Assembly: GCA_017889635.1 (NCBI GenBank)
Contig: JAGGAC010000032.1
Location: 1-44,612 of the forward strand
Origin: Bacillota bacterium
GTDB taxonomy: Bacteria > Bacillota > Negativicutes > Sporomusales > CTSoil-080
Direction: 5' to 3'
DNA: 44,612 bases
The position numbers and the translations under genes are program-made. A model generated the notes under the pieces. The model was not told the DNA's origin. It worked only from the letters and a program-made list of their open reading frames with translations, and did no database searches. Position 1 is the first letter of the stretch; each line of letters begins with the position of its first letter. Below, piece after piece: positions 1 to 8,198 of the stretch.

Positions 1-17
1 GCATTACACAACCAATA

Positions 18-318
18 CTGACCTTTGCTCGACTACCACAGATAGCTACTGAACCGCCTGCAATCTCCCAACTGCAAACGACCCGTTAAATTCACAACCT
101 ATGATAGTCTTAGCTCGACCACCATACATCCCTTGGGACCATACGATAACAGTTGGGCTACCGCACAGCCTTTCAAGACATATAGCAATCTTCTCGCCGA
201 CTACTGCCGAGCCTTTCGACCCGACAATAATCTTTGACCGACTAATACCGAGCTCCGTTTCCGAAACCCGATATTAATCTTGGCTCAACCATTACAGATC
301 CCTTACGCTGATTATTAT
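18..318. repeat. Degenerate ~40-bp tandem repeat tract, no intact gene
   Basis: About seven imperfect units recur every 38-46 bp. The best-kept core is TTGGCTCAACCATTACAGAT-like, with variants near 24, 107, 190, 228 and 276. Read on the minus strand, units give short glycine-containing phrases such as GSRAKVSIGC and GGRAKTIIGC, but stops interrupt every frame. This may be the decayed end of a repeat-protein gene lying outside the window; it could also be non-coding. The stretch 319-432 is AT-rich and shows nothing else. Confidence 0.45.
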
Positions 319-432
319 CTCTCAAAATAGCGTTAGTATACATTCTATTTTATAGGAACACCCGCCTGGAAATCAACTATATATTAACACCTGATTAACA
401 TAACTTTAACAACGCTATAAATTCAAATTATC

Positions 433-1410
433 TTATCGTTTGATCAAAGCAGGAAAAGTAAAAGATGATTGCAATCCGTAACCGGTAAGATTAACTTGAT
501 ACTTCCCGTTTCCTGTTTGATACACATCAACCACCGAGTATTGATTATGAATGACAGGATCACTTCCGAAACCATCATTTGCAGCCAGATTGATGTAATG
601 AATGCCATTCAACTCCACGAAACTTCCATGATGATAATGTCCTTGGAATACGGCCACCACCTGTTTGTCGGCTTCCAAAATGGCACGTACTTGAGCGGCA
701 TTGGCAACAGCATGGGGTGGCTCGATATTAGCGGCAGGAACCTGCAATAATTGATGGACAAAAACAATCGTCGGTCCATCATTGGCCGCCAAATCAGATT
801 TTAACCACGCTAATTCTTGTTCAGGAATGAACGTATCTTTCCAATTGAAAGTAGTATTTCCGCCCAACGGGGTACCATCTGCCTTGTAGGCAGCATCGAG
901 CACTACATAATGAATTTTACCGGAATTGAAGGAATAGTAATGAACGCCTTCTTTAGAAGGAATACCTGTGTTAACTATTTTCGAGGCAAATTCCTCCTTG
1001 GTGCAAAACTTCATCTCATGGTTACCCATAACGTGGTAGCGGTTGCCTTTAAATTGCGAAAAAACTTTTTCCACTTCTGTGGTGTATTTTAAACAAGCAT
1101 CTTTCATCCCTACTGCGCTGACACTGCCATCGGCTGGTTGATCGTTAAAATCTCCCACTTCAATAATAAATGGAATGTTCATGCTGTTCATTTGTTTTGT
1201 AAAAACATCGACTTTAGCAAGAGCCGCACTGTAGTACTCGCATGCGTAATCGTTTATATCATCAGCTTTAGCAGCATGATGGATGTCGGTAATCATCCCG
1301 AATTTGCCAATCAAGTTTCCTTGGACCTCAGCATATGCACAAGGTACCCCTGCAACAAGAATAGCTATGCTTAAAAAAGCGCTAAAAAGCAAAGAACGTT
1401 TTGACTTCAT
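433..1410 (-). CDS. Secreted calcineurin-like metallophosphoesterase
   Basis: This 325-residue protein has an N-terminal signal peptide (about residues 1-27, ending near CAYA), so it is probably exported. The dinuclear-metal phosphoesterase signature is complete: D-I-H near residue 42, GDFND near 107, GNHE near 131, a histidine in VFVHQ and a C-terminal GHYHH motif. Such enzymes cleave phosphomono- or diesters; the substrate cannot be read from sequence. The start follows GGGGAG seven bases upstream. It lies downstream of the porin gene on the same strand (88-bp gap), so the two may be co-transcribed. Family is secure, substrate unknown. Confidence 0.85.
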   Translation of the reverse strand: MKSKRSLLFSAFLSIAILVAGVPCAYAEVQGNLIGKFGMITDIHHAAKADDINDYACEYYSAALAKVDVFTKQMNSMNIPFIIEVGDFNDQPADGSVSAVGMKDACLKYTTEVEKVFSQFKGNRYHVMGNHEMKFCTKEEFASKIVNTGIPSKEGVHYYSFNSGKIHYVVLDAAYKADGTPLGGNTTFNWKDTFIPEQELAWLKSDLAANDGPTIVFVHQLLQVPAANIEPPHAVANAAQVRAILEADKQVVAVFQGHYHHGSFVELNGIHYINLAANDGFGSDPVIHNQYSVVDVYQTGNGKYQVNLTGYGLQSSFTFPALIKR

Positions 1411-1498
1411 GATTAATCTCCCCTAAAGTTGATTTTTGAATGATGTTTGGCGGTTAAGCAGAGCAGAAAAAAAGCCTAGCAACAAAATAAGTACCAGT

Positions 1499-2536
1499 TT
1501 AAAAATTTACTGCTGCAGTAGCAAATAATCTATTGCGGTCAGAACCAGCACCAATGTATGAACTATCATTTATCTTTTTATAATTATAATCGCCAATCTT
1601 CAAACTAAGATTTTTATTAAAATTATGCTTCCATGAAACAAGATAGCCTTTGGTATTATTATTAGGGGCAGTTGTCATCCCGTAACCATTGTAGTCCACA
1701 ATACTGGCTTGGTCTTCTACATAGTAATAGCCTGCTGCCAATGTATTTTTCTCATCCACTTTATAGCTTAAATTGGCTTGAAAAGCTTGATTATCCGTTT
1801 GAGTGCTAGCTTTTAGATATTCTCCGGAAATATTAACCGTTTCTGATAATTTATGAGAACCGTAAGCACTATAAAAATTGGTACTACTATCTTTTAAGGC
1901 GTACGAGCTCACAGTATCTTTGCCATAAGCTGCATGCGCAAACATAGCACCTATGTTGCTGGCAGGAGAAATGGCATAACTCCCTTGTACTGCATAAAAT
2001 TTATCGTTATCAATACCATTTTGATAGTTGGTCTTGGCGACAATTAGGTTTAGATCAGTAGCTCCTACTTTTTTGCTGACATTTAACGCATATGGCAAAT
2101 CATGCCGACCAATATAATAATTAGCATAAGCAAGTCCCCCGCCAAGTGACATTGACTGAGAACCAACAACATAAGAATATCCGGCATTCTTGTATTTTAG
2201 ACCAAATGCACTAATTGCAGCATTATTGTTATCTGTACTGTTTAAATAATCAGCACTAAACCCACCACTCGCGTTGGTATTAATATTTTGATAACTGAAG
2301 CTTGTATAAGCATCCAGATTTTGAGCCAATGGCGCATCTACATTTAATGTAAATGTACTCTTCCAAGCCGTTCTAGTAAGATCCGAACCACTATAAGTAT
2401 CACGCTGATCACGATAATGTATGGAAAAACTACCATCAAATTTAATTTCTTGACTAGAATCTTCGGCTGCAAACGCAGTCCCTGCTCCTAAAATGATAAC
2501 ACTTGCTGTCACAGTCGCTAATAATTGTTTTTTCAT
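1499..2536 (-). CDS. Outer-membrane beta-barrel porin-like protein
   Basis: I chose the ATG at 2536, preceded by GGAGG, over an 18-residue longer frame. The 345-residue product begins with a clear signal peptide (MKKQLLATVTASVIILGAGTAF) cleaved near AFA-AE. The rest alternates polar and aromatic residues, rich in Tyr, Ser and Asn, as in transmembrane beta strands, and ends in Phe, the usual C-terminal signature of outer-membrane barrels. No S-layer homology domain is visible. Its presence in an otherwise Firmicutes-like gene set is the main pointer to a diderm Negativicute. It is probably a general diffusion pore; no specificity can be assigned. Confidence 0.75.
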   Translation of the reverse strand: MKKQLLATVTASVIILGAGTAFAAEDSSQEIKFDGSFSIHYRDQRDTYSGSDLTRTAWKSTFTLNVDAPLAQNLDAYTSFSYQNINTNASGGFSADYLNSTDNNNAAISAFGLKYKNAGYSYVVGSQSMSLGGGLAYANYYIGRHDLPYALNVSKKVGATDLNLIVAKTNYQNGIDNDKFYAVQGSYAISPASNIGAMFAHAAYGKDTVSSYALKDSSTNFYSAYGSHKLSETVNISGEYLKASTQTDNQAFQANLSYKVDEKNTLAAGYYYVEDQASIVDYNGYGMTTAPNNNTKGYLVSWKHNFNKNLSLKIGDYNYKKINDSSYIGAGSDRNRLFATAAVNF

Positions 2537-2650
2537 TGTAGTCCTCCATAAAATTCTATGTATTTTCCCTCCGAACCTTTCGCCAACCAAGAAGCTAAGA
2601 ATGAATTGCGGCTGATAACACTATGACTGTCTTGGGCAGTTTTACACAGT

Positions 2651-2848
2651 TCAATGCAAAGACAAACGAAATCCCGTATTCTCTGAACAAGCATCGCGAC
2701 CACTGCGGTAGCCATCAAAGTCAAAGCCGTCCCATGCGACTTTGGCGTAAACCGCTTGCATGTCAACTAAGTTTGCACCTGTTGCCATCGTAACAGCAGC
2801 CATCCCACCGACCAGAAATTGCTTCCAATAATTTTTATTGTTTTTCAT
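2651..2848 (-). CDS. Small possible exported protein, doubtful
   Basis: A 65-residue frame starting MKNNKNYWKQFLVGGMAA carries a signal-peptide-like hydrophobic stretch, then a short acidic segment with FDFDGYRSGRD. GGAG lies 15 bases before the ATG, which is long, so the start is uncertain. A different frame overlaps it and runs towards the porin, so this may be the remnant of a longer gene frameshifted near 2660. I do not recognise a family. Confidence 0.35.
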   Translation of the reverse strand: MKNNKNYWKQFLVGGMAAVTMATGANLVDMQAVYAKVAWDGFDFDGYRSGRDACSENTGFRLSLH

Positions 2849-3156
2849 ACTACTACTTATACACTCCTTTCTATTTTTACTATATACTTTTGTCATCATA
2901 CTTTTGTTATCAAATAATTAATACTTCGTTAAGACCGCCTTTAAAGCTGAAGTCCAACCTCTTTCCTCAAAAAAAAACGTCCATTCTCAGAATATAAGGT
3001 AAAAATATAATATATATACTATGAGCCTTATGTTGCAAACGTTCGAGATATATTATGTGTAATATATGTGTATAATATATCTAAAGAAAAACACATCCAC
3101 CTTCATAGTCCGTTCACCTAACGTGTTGGTAAGCGAAAAAACAAGAATAATGACAT

Positions 3157-3195
3157 GAAAAATGGCAGCATATTTTCACTGCCATTTTTTCTTTG
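3157..3195. terminator. Bidirectional hairpin terminator
   Basis: AATGGCAG (3161-3168) pairs with CTGCCATT (3179-3186) and is followed by TTTT; an A-run precedes the left arm, so it could act both ways. The rest of 2849-3340 is very AT-rich spacer (TATA-like stretches around 3005-3085) without a supported gene. Confidence 0.6.
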
Positions 3196-3340
3196 ATTTT
3201 ACCGGCTTTACAAACTTTTAATAAGTATATAAATTACGACATGCTTGGCACCGGGGGTATCGTTTTTGTTGGAATAAGAAAGATTTACCTTATAGTGTTA
3301 ATATTAATTTGATACAATAGAAGTACAAAGAGGAGGGCGC

Positions 3341-3601
3341 ATGGGAGACAAATATCAGCTTTATCCTAGCACGGTAAAATTACTAGCAGTAGAATTAAAG
3401 ACGGCTATTGACGATTATAACGCCAGGCTGATTGACGCAAATGAATTGAGATCATTGGTGAGTCATTATGCCGACAACTGTGGAAACAAGATGTTCCTCG
3501 GACCAGGTGAATTTAATCCTACAGTTACACAACGGTTAGGTGCGAGGCGACTTCAAACTGTGCTGGCTATGATGGTTGGTCGCCAGGGTAAAATGTTTTA
3601 A
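3341..3601 (+). CDS. Small conserved protein, TIGR04540-like
   Basis: This 86-residue soluble protein starts at an ATG behind a good GGAGGG site. The N-terminal half is helical and charged; the C-terminal part contains FNPTVTQRLGARRL. The size and the N-P-T-V...G-x-R-R-L pattern recall the small uncharacterised TIGR04540 family, often found near mobile elements; this is from memory. After the stop codon the same frame continues open for 27 codons into repeat copy C1, which may mean an altered stop or chance. No function can be assigned. Confidence 0.6.
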   Translation: MGDKYQLYPSTVKLLAVELKTAIDDYNARLIDANELRSLVSHYADNCGNKMFLGPGEFNPTVTQRLGARRLQTVLAMMVGRQGKMF

Positions 3602-3621
3602 TATTGGGTTCGAGCAGTGTT

Positions 3622-3728
3622 TCCTAAGAAAAAAGAAGCTGGTCAGCTAAATCGTTTCATCGAGAATTTGATTTTCAAAACTTAGGCATTAAAATGCATA
3701 AAACTGGCAGGTGTTACTCTGCCAGTTT
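3622..3728 (+). repeat. Hairpin-linked repeat, copy C1
   Basis: Core TAAATCGTTTC...TTGATTTTC (about 3646-3674) matches copies C2 and C3; an A-run lies just before it. It is followed by the hairpin AAACTGGCAG (3701-3710) / CTGCCAGTTT (3719-3728) plus T-run, which probably terminates the upstream small gene. In the plus direction the core reads LNRFIENLIF. Confidence 0.55.
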
Positions 3729-3801
3729 TTCCTTTGTTTTCAACGGTTTTATAGACATGCACAAAAAAGTGCTGCCGTAATTTTATTTCGGGTACATCTC
3801 G

Positions 3802-4224
3802 TTATTTTTGTCCGATTTCATTGTAGACGTTATCATTGTAGTAGTACCAATCGATCTTGCCGGCCTTCTTTAAATCATAGTGTTGCTGCTGCTAATTATT
3901 CAAGGCATGCTTTATTATTTTCGAGCCAAATGAAACATGAATTGCAAGCTCGTCACGAATTATGGGAGGACATCTGTCTGGGTCCATGCGCCGGTTGCCA
4001 TTTAGATTGACCGCAATGATCGGTATACCCATTTCAAGTGCAATCTCTTGCTCCCAGCGAACAAATTTATGAAGGTTTTTAGTTTTTTCGCCGACCAGGA
4101 CTATTAGAACTTTTGAGTTCGCCATTCGTTCCCGGAGGTGTTTCTTGATCGTTTGTTCAGAACTACCGTTTCGAATGTTGTTTAAGTCATGGGCATTGTG
4201 GAAATCAAAAGGAACCGATAACGG
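3802..4224 (-). pseudogene. Decayed TIR-like (ThsB/DUF1863-type) gene
   Basis: Minus-strand translation gives the body of a TIR-like domain of the type found in Thoeris ThsB: PFDFHNAHDLNNI, then KVLIVLVGEKT, FVRWEQEIA, PIIAVNLNG and RCPPIIRDELAIHVSFG. It is broken at both ends. The conserved ALDNW region reads ALNN-stop, consistent with a Trp codon turned into TAG at about 3890, after which the same frame resumes with QQQHYDLKKAGKIDWYYYND and ends at 3802. The N-terminal strand (about 25 residues) and start are missing; an in-frame TAA sits at 4225-4227 inside repeat copy C2. No ThsA partner is visible. Family call from recalled conserved motifs. Confidence 0.7.
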
Positions 4225-4283
4225 TTAAACCGTTCCATTAATGAGTTGATATGTGAAAAGAGCACCGAAAATTGGTGCTCTTT
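4203..4283 (+). repeat. Hairpin-linked repeat, copy C2
   Basis: Core TTAAACCGTTCC...GTTGATATG (4225-4252) matches C3 closely (TAAACCGTTCC shared exactly). It runs straight into the hairpin AAAGAGCACC (4257-4266) / GGTGCTCTTT (4274-4283). It lies where the 5' end of the TIR-like gene should be, so it may mark the deletion or insertion that truncated that gene. Confidence 0.55.
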
Positions 4284-4351
4284 GTCATATAACTGACATA
4301 TGATTTGACAGTTAATTTAGCCAGCCTGTATGAGTTTATATTGTTAAGCTA

Positions 4352-4399
4352 TTGACAAAAACACTATAAATGAATATTATTAATTCGACGGTTATCGAA
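4352..4399 (+). promoter_or_regulatory. Promoter and possible operator of the arsR operon
   Basis: TTGACA (4352-4357), a 17-bp spacer and TATTAT (4375-4380) form a strong sigma-A promoter. Just downstream an inverted repeat TTCGA-N6-TCGAA (4384-4399) is well placed to be the operator of the ArsR-type repressor encoded next; the operator role is inference. Confidence 0.6.
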
Positions 4400-4427
4400 A
4401 CATAAAATAATTTTAGGGGCATTAAAA

Positions 4428-4724
4428 GTGGATACTAAAAAAGCTGCAAAGATATTTAAGGCACTTTCACATCCAAATCGATTAGAACTATACCTAAAAA
4501 TTGCCGAAGCACACGAGGCTAGTTTTCAGAGCGGGTCTGAATGTTTTATTACAGACATCATTGATTGCCTGAATATTGGTGCTTCAACAATTTCACATCA
4601 TATAAAAGAATTGGCGAATGCTGAACTGATTACTACTGAAAAAAGGGGTAAATTTTTAGTCTGCAAAATCAATGAAGAACTCGTTGACGAAGTTAGCAAG
4701 ATGTTGGGATTAAACCAGAAATAG
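4428..4724 (+). CDS. ArsR-family winged-helix regulator
   Basis: The 98-residue protein has the ArsR/SmtB layout: ALSHPNRLELYL near the N-terminus, recognition helix GASTISHHIKEL in the middle, and a wing containing TTEKRGKF. No CxC metal-binding motif of the classical arsenic or cadmium sensors is present, although two isolated cysteines occur (ECFITDIIDCL). The signal may therefore be non-metal. It heads four co-directional genes with 77-82 bp gaps, probably an autoregulated operon. Confidence 0.85.
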   Translation: MDTKKAAKIFKALSHPNRLELYLKIAEAHEASFQSGSECFITDIIDCLNIGASTISHHIKELANAELITTEKRGKFLVCKINEELVDEVSKMLGLNQK

Positions 4725-4802
4725 CCACTGCTGCTTCACTTTTTTTAAACTACATTTCGATAGTTGTGAAAATGATAAAGTGTAATAGATAGGAGAATTA
4801 TT

Positions 4803-5459
4803 ATGAAAGTTATAGTTTTCGGTGCTACCGGCATGATTGGCAGAAGTGTCTTACAAGAGTGCCTACTTGATGCCGAGATTGATGCTGTTCTGACGGTAGG
4901 ACGCAGTGTGACCGGGCTTCAGCATGAAAAACTGAAAGAGATTCTACACAAAGACTTGCTAGATTTGGCGGCAATTGAGGGTAATCTTGCGGGCTATGAT
5001 GCGTGCTTTTTCTGTCTCGGGGTTAGTTCAGCAGGCATGAACGAACGAGAGTATCAGCAAGTTACCTATGATATCACAATGGCGGTAGCGCAAACCCTGG
5101 TTAAACTTAATACCAAAATGACCTTTATTTACGTGTCAGGATCAGGTGCCGATAGTACCGAGCAAGGGCGTGTCATGTGGGCAAGAGTAAAGGGCAAAAC
5201 TGAAAACGCATTGCTACGGTTGCCGTTTAAGGCTGCTTATATGATTCGCCCAGCGTATATTCAGCCATGTGGTGGTATTGTATCAAGAACCAGGTTATAT
5301 CGATTGCTGTATAGTGGGTTGGGCATTCTGTATCCTATATTGAAGAGGCTTTTTCCGCAATATGTTACAACAACAGAGATATTGGGACGGACGATGATCA
5401 AAGTGGCTAAACAAGGCGCTCAAACTTCTATTATCGAAAGTAAGGACATTCTTTTATAA
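4803..5459 (+). CDS. NAD(P)-binding Rossmann-fold oxidoreductase
   Basis: This 218-residue protein opens with the dinucleotide-binding pattern GATGMIGRSV and continues as an atypical short-chain/NmrA-like protein: a strand ending CFFCLGVSS, then a YVSGSGAD segment and IRPAYIQP. There is no classical YxxxK catalytic pair, so it may be a redox sensor or an isomerase/reductase of the HTATIP2-like group. A GGAGAATT ribosome site precedes the ATG. Second gene of the ArsR-headed operon; substrate not predictable. Confidence 0.75.
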   Translation: MKVIVFGATGMIGRSVLQECLLDAEIDAVLTVGRSVTGLQHEKLKEILHKDLLDLAAIEGNLAGYDACFFCLGVSSAGMNEREYQQVTYDITMAVAQTLVKLNTKMTFIYVSGSGADSTEQGRVMWARVKGKTENALLRLPFKAAYMIRPAYIQPCGGIVSRTRLYRLLYSGLGILYPILKRLFPQYVTTTEILGRTMIKVAKQGAQTSIIESKDILL

Positions 5460-5541
5460 CTGTGAAAATTGAGAAAAATGGAGGAAATTACAGATAGCAT
5501 GCAAGCTATAAATATGTAAATACTATTTAGGAGTGTGAAAA

Positions 5542-6033
5542 ATGGAAAACTTTCCTCATTCTGCAAGCTATTTTCTGGCAGAAAGTGAAGCATCAGCTAG
5601 AGGATTTCTAACAGCAGTTATAGCGATTGCTTTGTCCGTCTATTTTATCTTTGTTTTAAAAAAACCCTTTTGGGAAGGGCTAGGGTATACCTTGCTATTG
5701 GTAGCTTTCCTTATTGGTCCGCCGAGTGCTTATGTTTTTTTACGAACAGATGGACAAGTTGCCGCTTTATCAGAACAATACCAAAATGACCCCCAAAGCG
5801 TTCTCAACCAAGAAGCAGTGAGAATGAGTGCTGTAATTGATAGATATAGGTATATTAGAATAGTGCAAGTTGTAGCAATAAATGCCGGACTGTTATTACT
5901 GCTGTTTCCTTCTAAGCAATCTCTATATAAAGGCATTGCTGTTGGGTTGATATGGTTTGCAGTTTCGAATTTTATTACTGAATATTATTCGGAAGCCCGT
6001 GCAATACTTTATTTGCAACAACTTCATAAATAA
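5542..6033 (+). CDS. Four-helix membrane protein, unknown function
   Basis: The 163-residue protein has four hydrophobic segments (about residues 20-40, 46-67, 108-123 and 130-146) and a charged loop with DRYRYIRI between the second and third. It starts after GGAG. I do not recognise a family. It sits between the Rossmann protein and the OYE-like reductase, about 80 bp from each, and probably belongs to the same operon. Confidence 0.7.
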   Translation: MENFPHSASYFLAESEASARGFLTAVIAIALSVYFIFVLKKPFWEGLGYTLLLVAFLIGPPSAYVFLRTDGQVAALSEQYQNDPQSVLNQEAVRMSAVIDRYRYIRIVQVVAINAGLLLLLFPSKQSLYKGIAVGLIWFAVSNFITEYYSEARAILYLQQLHK

Positions 6034-6110
6034 TTGAAATCAGAGCTTACCTTATTGCATAACACGAAATCACTCACGAACAGAATTTAATTATAAAGGG
6101 AGCAAGTATT

Positions 6111-7163
6111 ATGAAAACATTACTAGACACAACGAAAATTGGTAGTATGTCTCTTAAAAACCGTTTTATTTCTGCTGCTATTGGTGATGCTGCGGAGACT
6201 GGAGGCCATCTGACAGAAACCATATTGAAAAAATATGAAACGCTGGCTAAGGGCGGAGTAGGAACAATTATTACAGGGTTCACGCTGGTAGATGAAATGG
6301 AAGGTTCATATGCTATACCGGCGATGTATGCAAATTCATTTGTTGACGAGTATATAAAAATGACTGATATCGTTCATGCTTATAAGGCTAATATTATTCT
6401 TCAATTGGTATATATAGGATCATATGTGATGGGTGACCCTGGCAATAGGTCTATACTTGGACCAAGTGCCGTGGCAAATATCAATAACGGAATAGTGCCG
6501 AAAGAAATGACCATCAGTGAAATTAAAGATATTCAAACTAAGTTCGCGCAAGCTGCCGTTCGAGCTAAAAAAGCCGGATTCGATGGAATTGAAATTCACG
6601 CAGCACACGGATTTCTTCTTAGTCAGTTCTTAACACCGTACTATAATCGACGAAGCGATAGTTATGGTGGCCCCATTGAGAATCGGGCAAGAATGATACT
6701 CGAAACATATTCAACTGTGAGGCAAGCCGTAGGAAATGAATATCCAATTTGGATAAAGATTAACTGTACGGATGGCATCGAAGGAGGAATATCCGTAGAT
6801 GATTTCCGTTATGTCTGCGCCGAACTGTCAAGACTAGGAGTAAATGCTATTGAGGTTAGTGGAAACTGGATTGATAGATTGCAAGATAAGACCCCATACT
6901 TCAAGGACGAAGCTGCGATGATATCCGAAGACAATCAAGTGGCTGTTGTTCTCACTGGCGGGAATCGCGATTATACACAAATGGAGCAGTTGCTCAATAA
7001 CACTAATATTGGGTACTTTGGCATGGCACGTCCTTTCCTATCTGACCCCAACCTGCCAATTCGCTATGAAAAAGAACATTCAAAGAGAACACGCTGCGTA
7101 AGTTGTAATGCATGTTTGGCTCCTGAAAATGTCGGAAGCTGTATCCTTAACAAAAGTGTTTAA
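6111..7163 (+). CDS. Old-yellow-enzyme-family NADH:flavin oxidoreductase
   Basis: The 350-residue FMN-dependent TIM barrel shows OYE hallmarks: SLKNRFISAAIGDA at the N-terminus, GFDGIEIHAAHGFLLSQFL in the middle, NRRSDSYGGPIENRAR, and GMARPFLSDPNL near the end. A short C-terminal tail has CVSCNACLAPENVGSC, resembling the [4Fe-4S] motif of 2-enoate reductase relatives. The large FAD/NAD domain of those enzymes is missing, so electrons must come from another route. It probably reduces activated C=C bonds or acts on electrophiles under ArsR control. Confidence 0.85.
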   Translation: MKTLLDTTKIGSMSLKNRFISAAIGDAAETGGHLTETILKKYETLAKGGVGTIITGFTLVDEMEGSYAIPAMYANSFVDEYIKMTDIVHAYKANIILQLVYIGSYVMGDPGNRSILGPSAVANINNGIVPKEMTISEIKDIQTKFAQAAVRAKKAGFDGIEIHAAHGFLLSQFLTPYYNRRSDSYGGPIENRARMILETYSTVRQAVGNEYPIWIKINCTDGIEGGISVDDFRYVCAELSRLGVNAIEVSGNWIDRLQDKTPYFKDEAAMISEDNQVAVVLTGGNRDYTQMEQLLNNTNIGYFGMARPFLSDPNLPIRYEKEHSKRTRCVSCNACLAPENVGSCILNKSV

Positions 7164-7219
7164 CATACCTTACACCTACAAATGGAACCCCTCGTATAGA
7201 TAAGGCATTTCCTAAATAG

Positions 7220-7253
7220 AAAACCACCAGGCATCTTTGTCTGGTGGTTTTCT
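7220..7253 (+). terminator. Terminator of the arsR-OYE operon
   Basis: AAACCACCAG (7221-7230) pairs with CTGGTGGTTT (7241-7250), followed by TTCTT. It lies 58 bp after the reductase stop codon. Confidence 0.75.
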
Positions 7254-7344
7254 TGTCGGCTTTTATATTAGGGGTAAAGAATATCCCGTAATGAATATTT
7301 ACGATCAGCAATCTCCAACCGTTGTGTTGGCGCGATATAAAAGG

Positions 7345-7450
7345 AAAACTGGCAGAACTAATTGTCTGCCAGTTTCAATCGTTTTATACCCTTACTTTCG
7401 AAAATCAACTTCTCAACGGAACGGTTTACGATAACGGTGCCTTTTTTAAA
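7345..7450 (-). repeat. Hairpin-linked repeat, copy C3, beside the recombinase trio
   Basis: Read on the minus strand, GGCACCGTTATCG then TAAACCGTTCC then TTGATTTTC matches C2 and C1. About 27 bp later comes a hairpin with the same ACTGGCAG/CTGCCAGT stem as in C1. In that direction it reads VNRSVEKLIFESKG. The copy ends close to the left edge of the recombinase trio. Confidence 0.55.
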
Positions 7451-7526
7451 TTACCAACTCATCAAGTGGACGGACTACCCGCCTTCAATTGATTTTAAAG
7501 ATAATGGATGTTTTTTATTGTTACTA

Positions 7527-8183
7527 TTAATCACTTAGAACTTTCTTAATTGCACTAACATAACCAGCTCGATAGACCAAGATGCCTTTTTCTTTCACTC
7601 TGCCGTATTCATCAACGGTCCAACCACGATGATTCATAAAATCATCAGAAATTGCCTCTCTCAATGCTTTTATTTCAGTCTCCGATAAATTGTACGAAGG
7701 AGATACTAAAACGGTATTCTTTCCAATACCCAAAACTTCATCTTTTGACTTACGCATATCTATGGTTAGCGTTGTCTGCTGTTTCAATAGAGAATTCTCG
7801 TTTTTAAGTTTTTTGTTTTCAGCTATAAGCATTCCGACTAACGCTCTGGCTGTTGGGTCGGTTACATTTGCTAGAATTTCATCATTTATGGGTTTTGAAT
7901 TTTGCTTTTTAGGCTTCTTTAATGAAGTATTCGAATACTCTGCCCATTTGCTAATTAATGCACGATAGTCAGAAGCAGATGGCGTATTGTTACGCATTGC
8001 CTGTTCCGTGGGACCACCTTTATCTTTCATTAGGTTTGCAATAGTCCCAATCGAGAAATCATTGACATCAGATTTGAATTGTATCTTACAAGTTTCATGG
8101 ATTAGTTCTAAGGTTCGTTTTTTTCGAACAGACGCATTTTCATGAAGTTTTAGGTACAGTTCATCTGGATTCATATTAACCAT
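7527..8183 (-). CDS. gmtX: GmtX-like protein, third gene of recombinase trio
   Basis: I start at the ATG at 8183 behind GGAGG rather than a TTG five codons earlier, giving 218 residues. The N-terminal half is predicted DNA-binding and helical: RTLELIHETCKIQ, then DFSIGTIANLMKDKGGPTEQ, AMRNNTPSASDYRALI and a following WAEY. This arrangement matches my memory of the GmtX family of Gamma-Mobile-Trio elements. A coiled coil (KKLKNENSLLKQQ) follows, then a C-terminal region with MNHRGWTVDEYGRV. It is the last gene of the trio, the leader of which overlaps the end of the preceding gene. Role in transposition is unknown. Family call rests on motif recall and gene order. Confidence 0.65.
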   Translation of the reverse strand: MVNMNPDELYLKLHENASVRKKRTLELIHETCKIQFKSDVNDFSIGTIANLMKDKGGPTEQAMRNNTPSASDYRALISKWAEYSNTSLKKPKKQNSKPINDEILANVTDPTARALVGMLIAENKKLKNENSLLKQQTTLTIDMRKSKDEVLGIGKNTVLVSPSYNLSETEIKALREAISDDFMNHRGWTVDEYGRVKEKGILVYRAGYVSAIKKVLSD

Positions 8184-8198
8184 GCTATTGTCCTCCAA

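Noticed and set aside
2533..2766. 77-codon minus ORF overlapping the small exported-protein frame
   Set aside because: No ribosome site; probably a shadow or the shifted tail of a decayed gene.
7237..7434. 65-codon plus-strand ORF
   Set aside because: It spans a terminator, a hairpin and repeat copy C3; no ribosome site or family pattern.
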